This document shows, one piece after another, positions 42,102 through 42,690 of a DNA stretch of 42,690 nucleotides. A program made the translations under genes and the position numbers. The stretch is from Fundidesulfovibrio agrisoli (GTDB taxonomy: Bacteria > Desulfobacterota > Desulfovibrionia > Desulfovibrionales > Desulfovibrionaceae): contig NZ_JAKZKX010000031.1 in assembly GCF_022808715.1 (NCBI RefSeq), positions 1 to 42,690 of the forward strand, in the 5' to 3' direction. The notes below the pieces were generated by a model, which saw nothing but the letters and a program-made list of their open reading frames with translations, was not told the DNA's origin and ran no database searches. The stretch's first letter is position 1, and the number at the start of each line of letters is the position of its first letter.

Positions 42102-42539
42102 ATGAGCATGGAACAATACCCTCAACGCCCTGTGCCGGCCGTCCGGGCCCTCGTGCTCGACAGCGCGGGCAGGGTCCTGTTGCTCAAGCGGGCGAACACG
42201 GGCAGCGGGGCCGGGGCGTGGTGTCTTCCGGGGGGCAAGGTGGACTATGGCCAGACTGTGGAGCAAGCCGTGGTGCGCGAGGTCCTGGAGGAAACCGCGC
42301 TGGAGGTGACCGCTTCACGCTTCTTTTTCTACCAGGACAGCCTGCCCGAGGACCCGGACGGCATGCACTGCATCAACTTCTATTTCGTCTGCCAGGCCAT
42401 CGGCAAACCAAGGCTGAATGAAGAATCATCCGAGTACGCCTGGATCGGAGAGGGCGATCTGCCTCGCTTTCACATCGTGTTTCGAAACGGCGAGGCCGTT
42501 GCCAGGCTTTTTTCCGAGCTGAACGGTCACGGCCGGTAG
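42102..42539 (+). CDS. NUDIX hydrolase
   Basis: A 145-residue protein with a Nudix box in GGKVDYGQ...REVLEETALEV. The two Glu of the EE pair that bind the metal are present; the first Glu of the consensus is Gln and the late Gly is Ala, variations seen in functional members. It hydrolyses a nucleoside diphosphate linked to another moiety; the substrate is not readable. It begins six bases after the patatin stop, probably on the same transcript. Nothing clear follows to the window end except a small GGGCG/CGCCC hairpin near 42548-42560. Confidence 0.9.
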   Translation: MSMEQYPQRPVPAVRALVLDSAGRVLLLKRANTGSGAGAWCLPGGKVDYGQTVEQAVVREVLEETALEVTASRFFFYQDSLPEDPDGMHCINFYFVCQAIGKPRLNEESSEYAWIGEGDLPRFHIVFRNGEAVARLFSELNGHGR

Positions 42540-42690
42540 CTTGGCCGCCGGGCGTGCGCCCGCATCCGCACGGTCGCGCCGAGGTCGGCAGGCCGGAAAG
42601 CAAGGAACCCTCAAGCGCCAAACTTCCGTAAAACCCCCCATGGGCGAGGCGATAGGCCTGGGTGATTTCTGGCGGCCGCAGTACGGCCGT

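Noticed and set aside
40905-42539. Calling the patatin-NUDIX pair a CBASS system
   Set aside because: No CD-NTase or other signal-generating gene is present in the window, so this remains a low-confidence idea only.

Overview
The window reads as a chromosomal segment of a high-GC (roughly 65% by eye) anaerobic proteobacterium, most likely a Desulfovibrionaceae relative. This is inferred from an eight-heme c-type cytochrome fused to HEAT and TPR repeats, ferredoxin-type aldo/keto reductase, nickel-pincer (lar) genes, CcdA/thioredoxin-rich arsenic genes and C_GCAxxG_C_C/DGC-domain proteins. No taxonomic marker other than a 5S rRNA fragment is present, so the assignment is tentative.

Layout. 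1-120: 3' part of a 5S rRNA gene and the terminator of its rRNA operon. 442-981: small membrane hydrolase-like protein. 1027-9163 (minus strand): sensory block of three histidine kinases (one a REC-HK-REC hybrid) and one single-domain response regulator, followed by the octaheme cytochrome; no DNA-binding output domain is encoded. 9338-14245 (minus): arylsulfatase, DUF2092 lipoprotein, repeat-containing secreted protein and an outer-membrane barrel protein. 14534-16497: AraC-type regulator divergent from a short-chain dehydrogenase. 16639-20328 (minus): very large multicopper oxidase with a four-repeat insertion and a C-terminal FN3-like domain, preceded by an unusually AT-rich 0.8-kb gap. 21151-23373: polytopic membrane protein of unknown function.

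23401-25852: YqhC-like AraC regulator and a ferredoxin-type aldo/keto reductase, each preceded by the same 11-bp-period direct-repeat operator. 26078-29040: larC-larE-larB for biosynthesis of the nickel-pincer nucleotide cofactor; larA is not in the window. 29361-34376: arsenic/metalloid operon (ArsR, DUF318 permease, CXXC thioredoxin, DGC protein, exported thioredoxin, CcdA-like protein, ACR3 pump, a mobile-looking repeat, ArsC). 34373-36620: LysR regulator with a tandem-repeat tail, divergent from a C_GCAxxG_C_C protein and a second DGC protein. 36699-40652: LysR regulator, DASS dicarboxylate transporter and tartrate/D-malate dehydrogenase. 40905-42539: patatin-like phospholipase and a NUDIX hydrolase.

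The best candidate for an under-described system is 29361-36620, where arsenic resistance genes are interleaved with a cysteine-rich thiol/electron relay and two DGC proteins. Other strong sequence-level observations are the paired AraC operators, two copies of a foldable ~127-bp repeat that begin exactly at stop codons and show compensatory base changes, and the repeat insertion in the multicopper oxidase.
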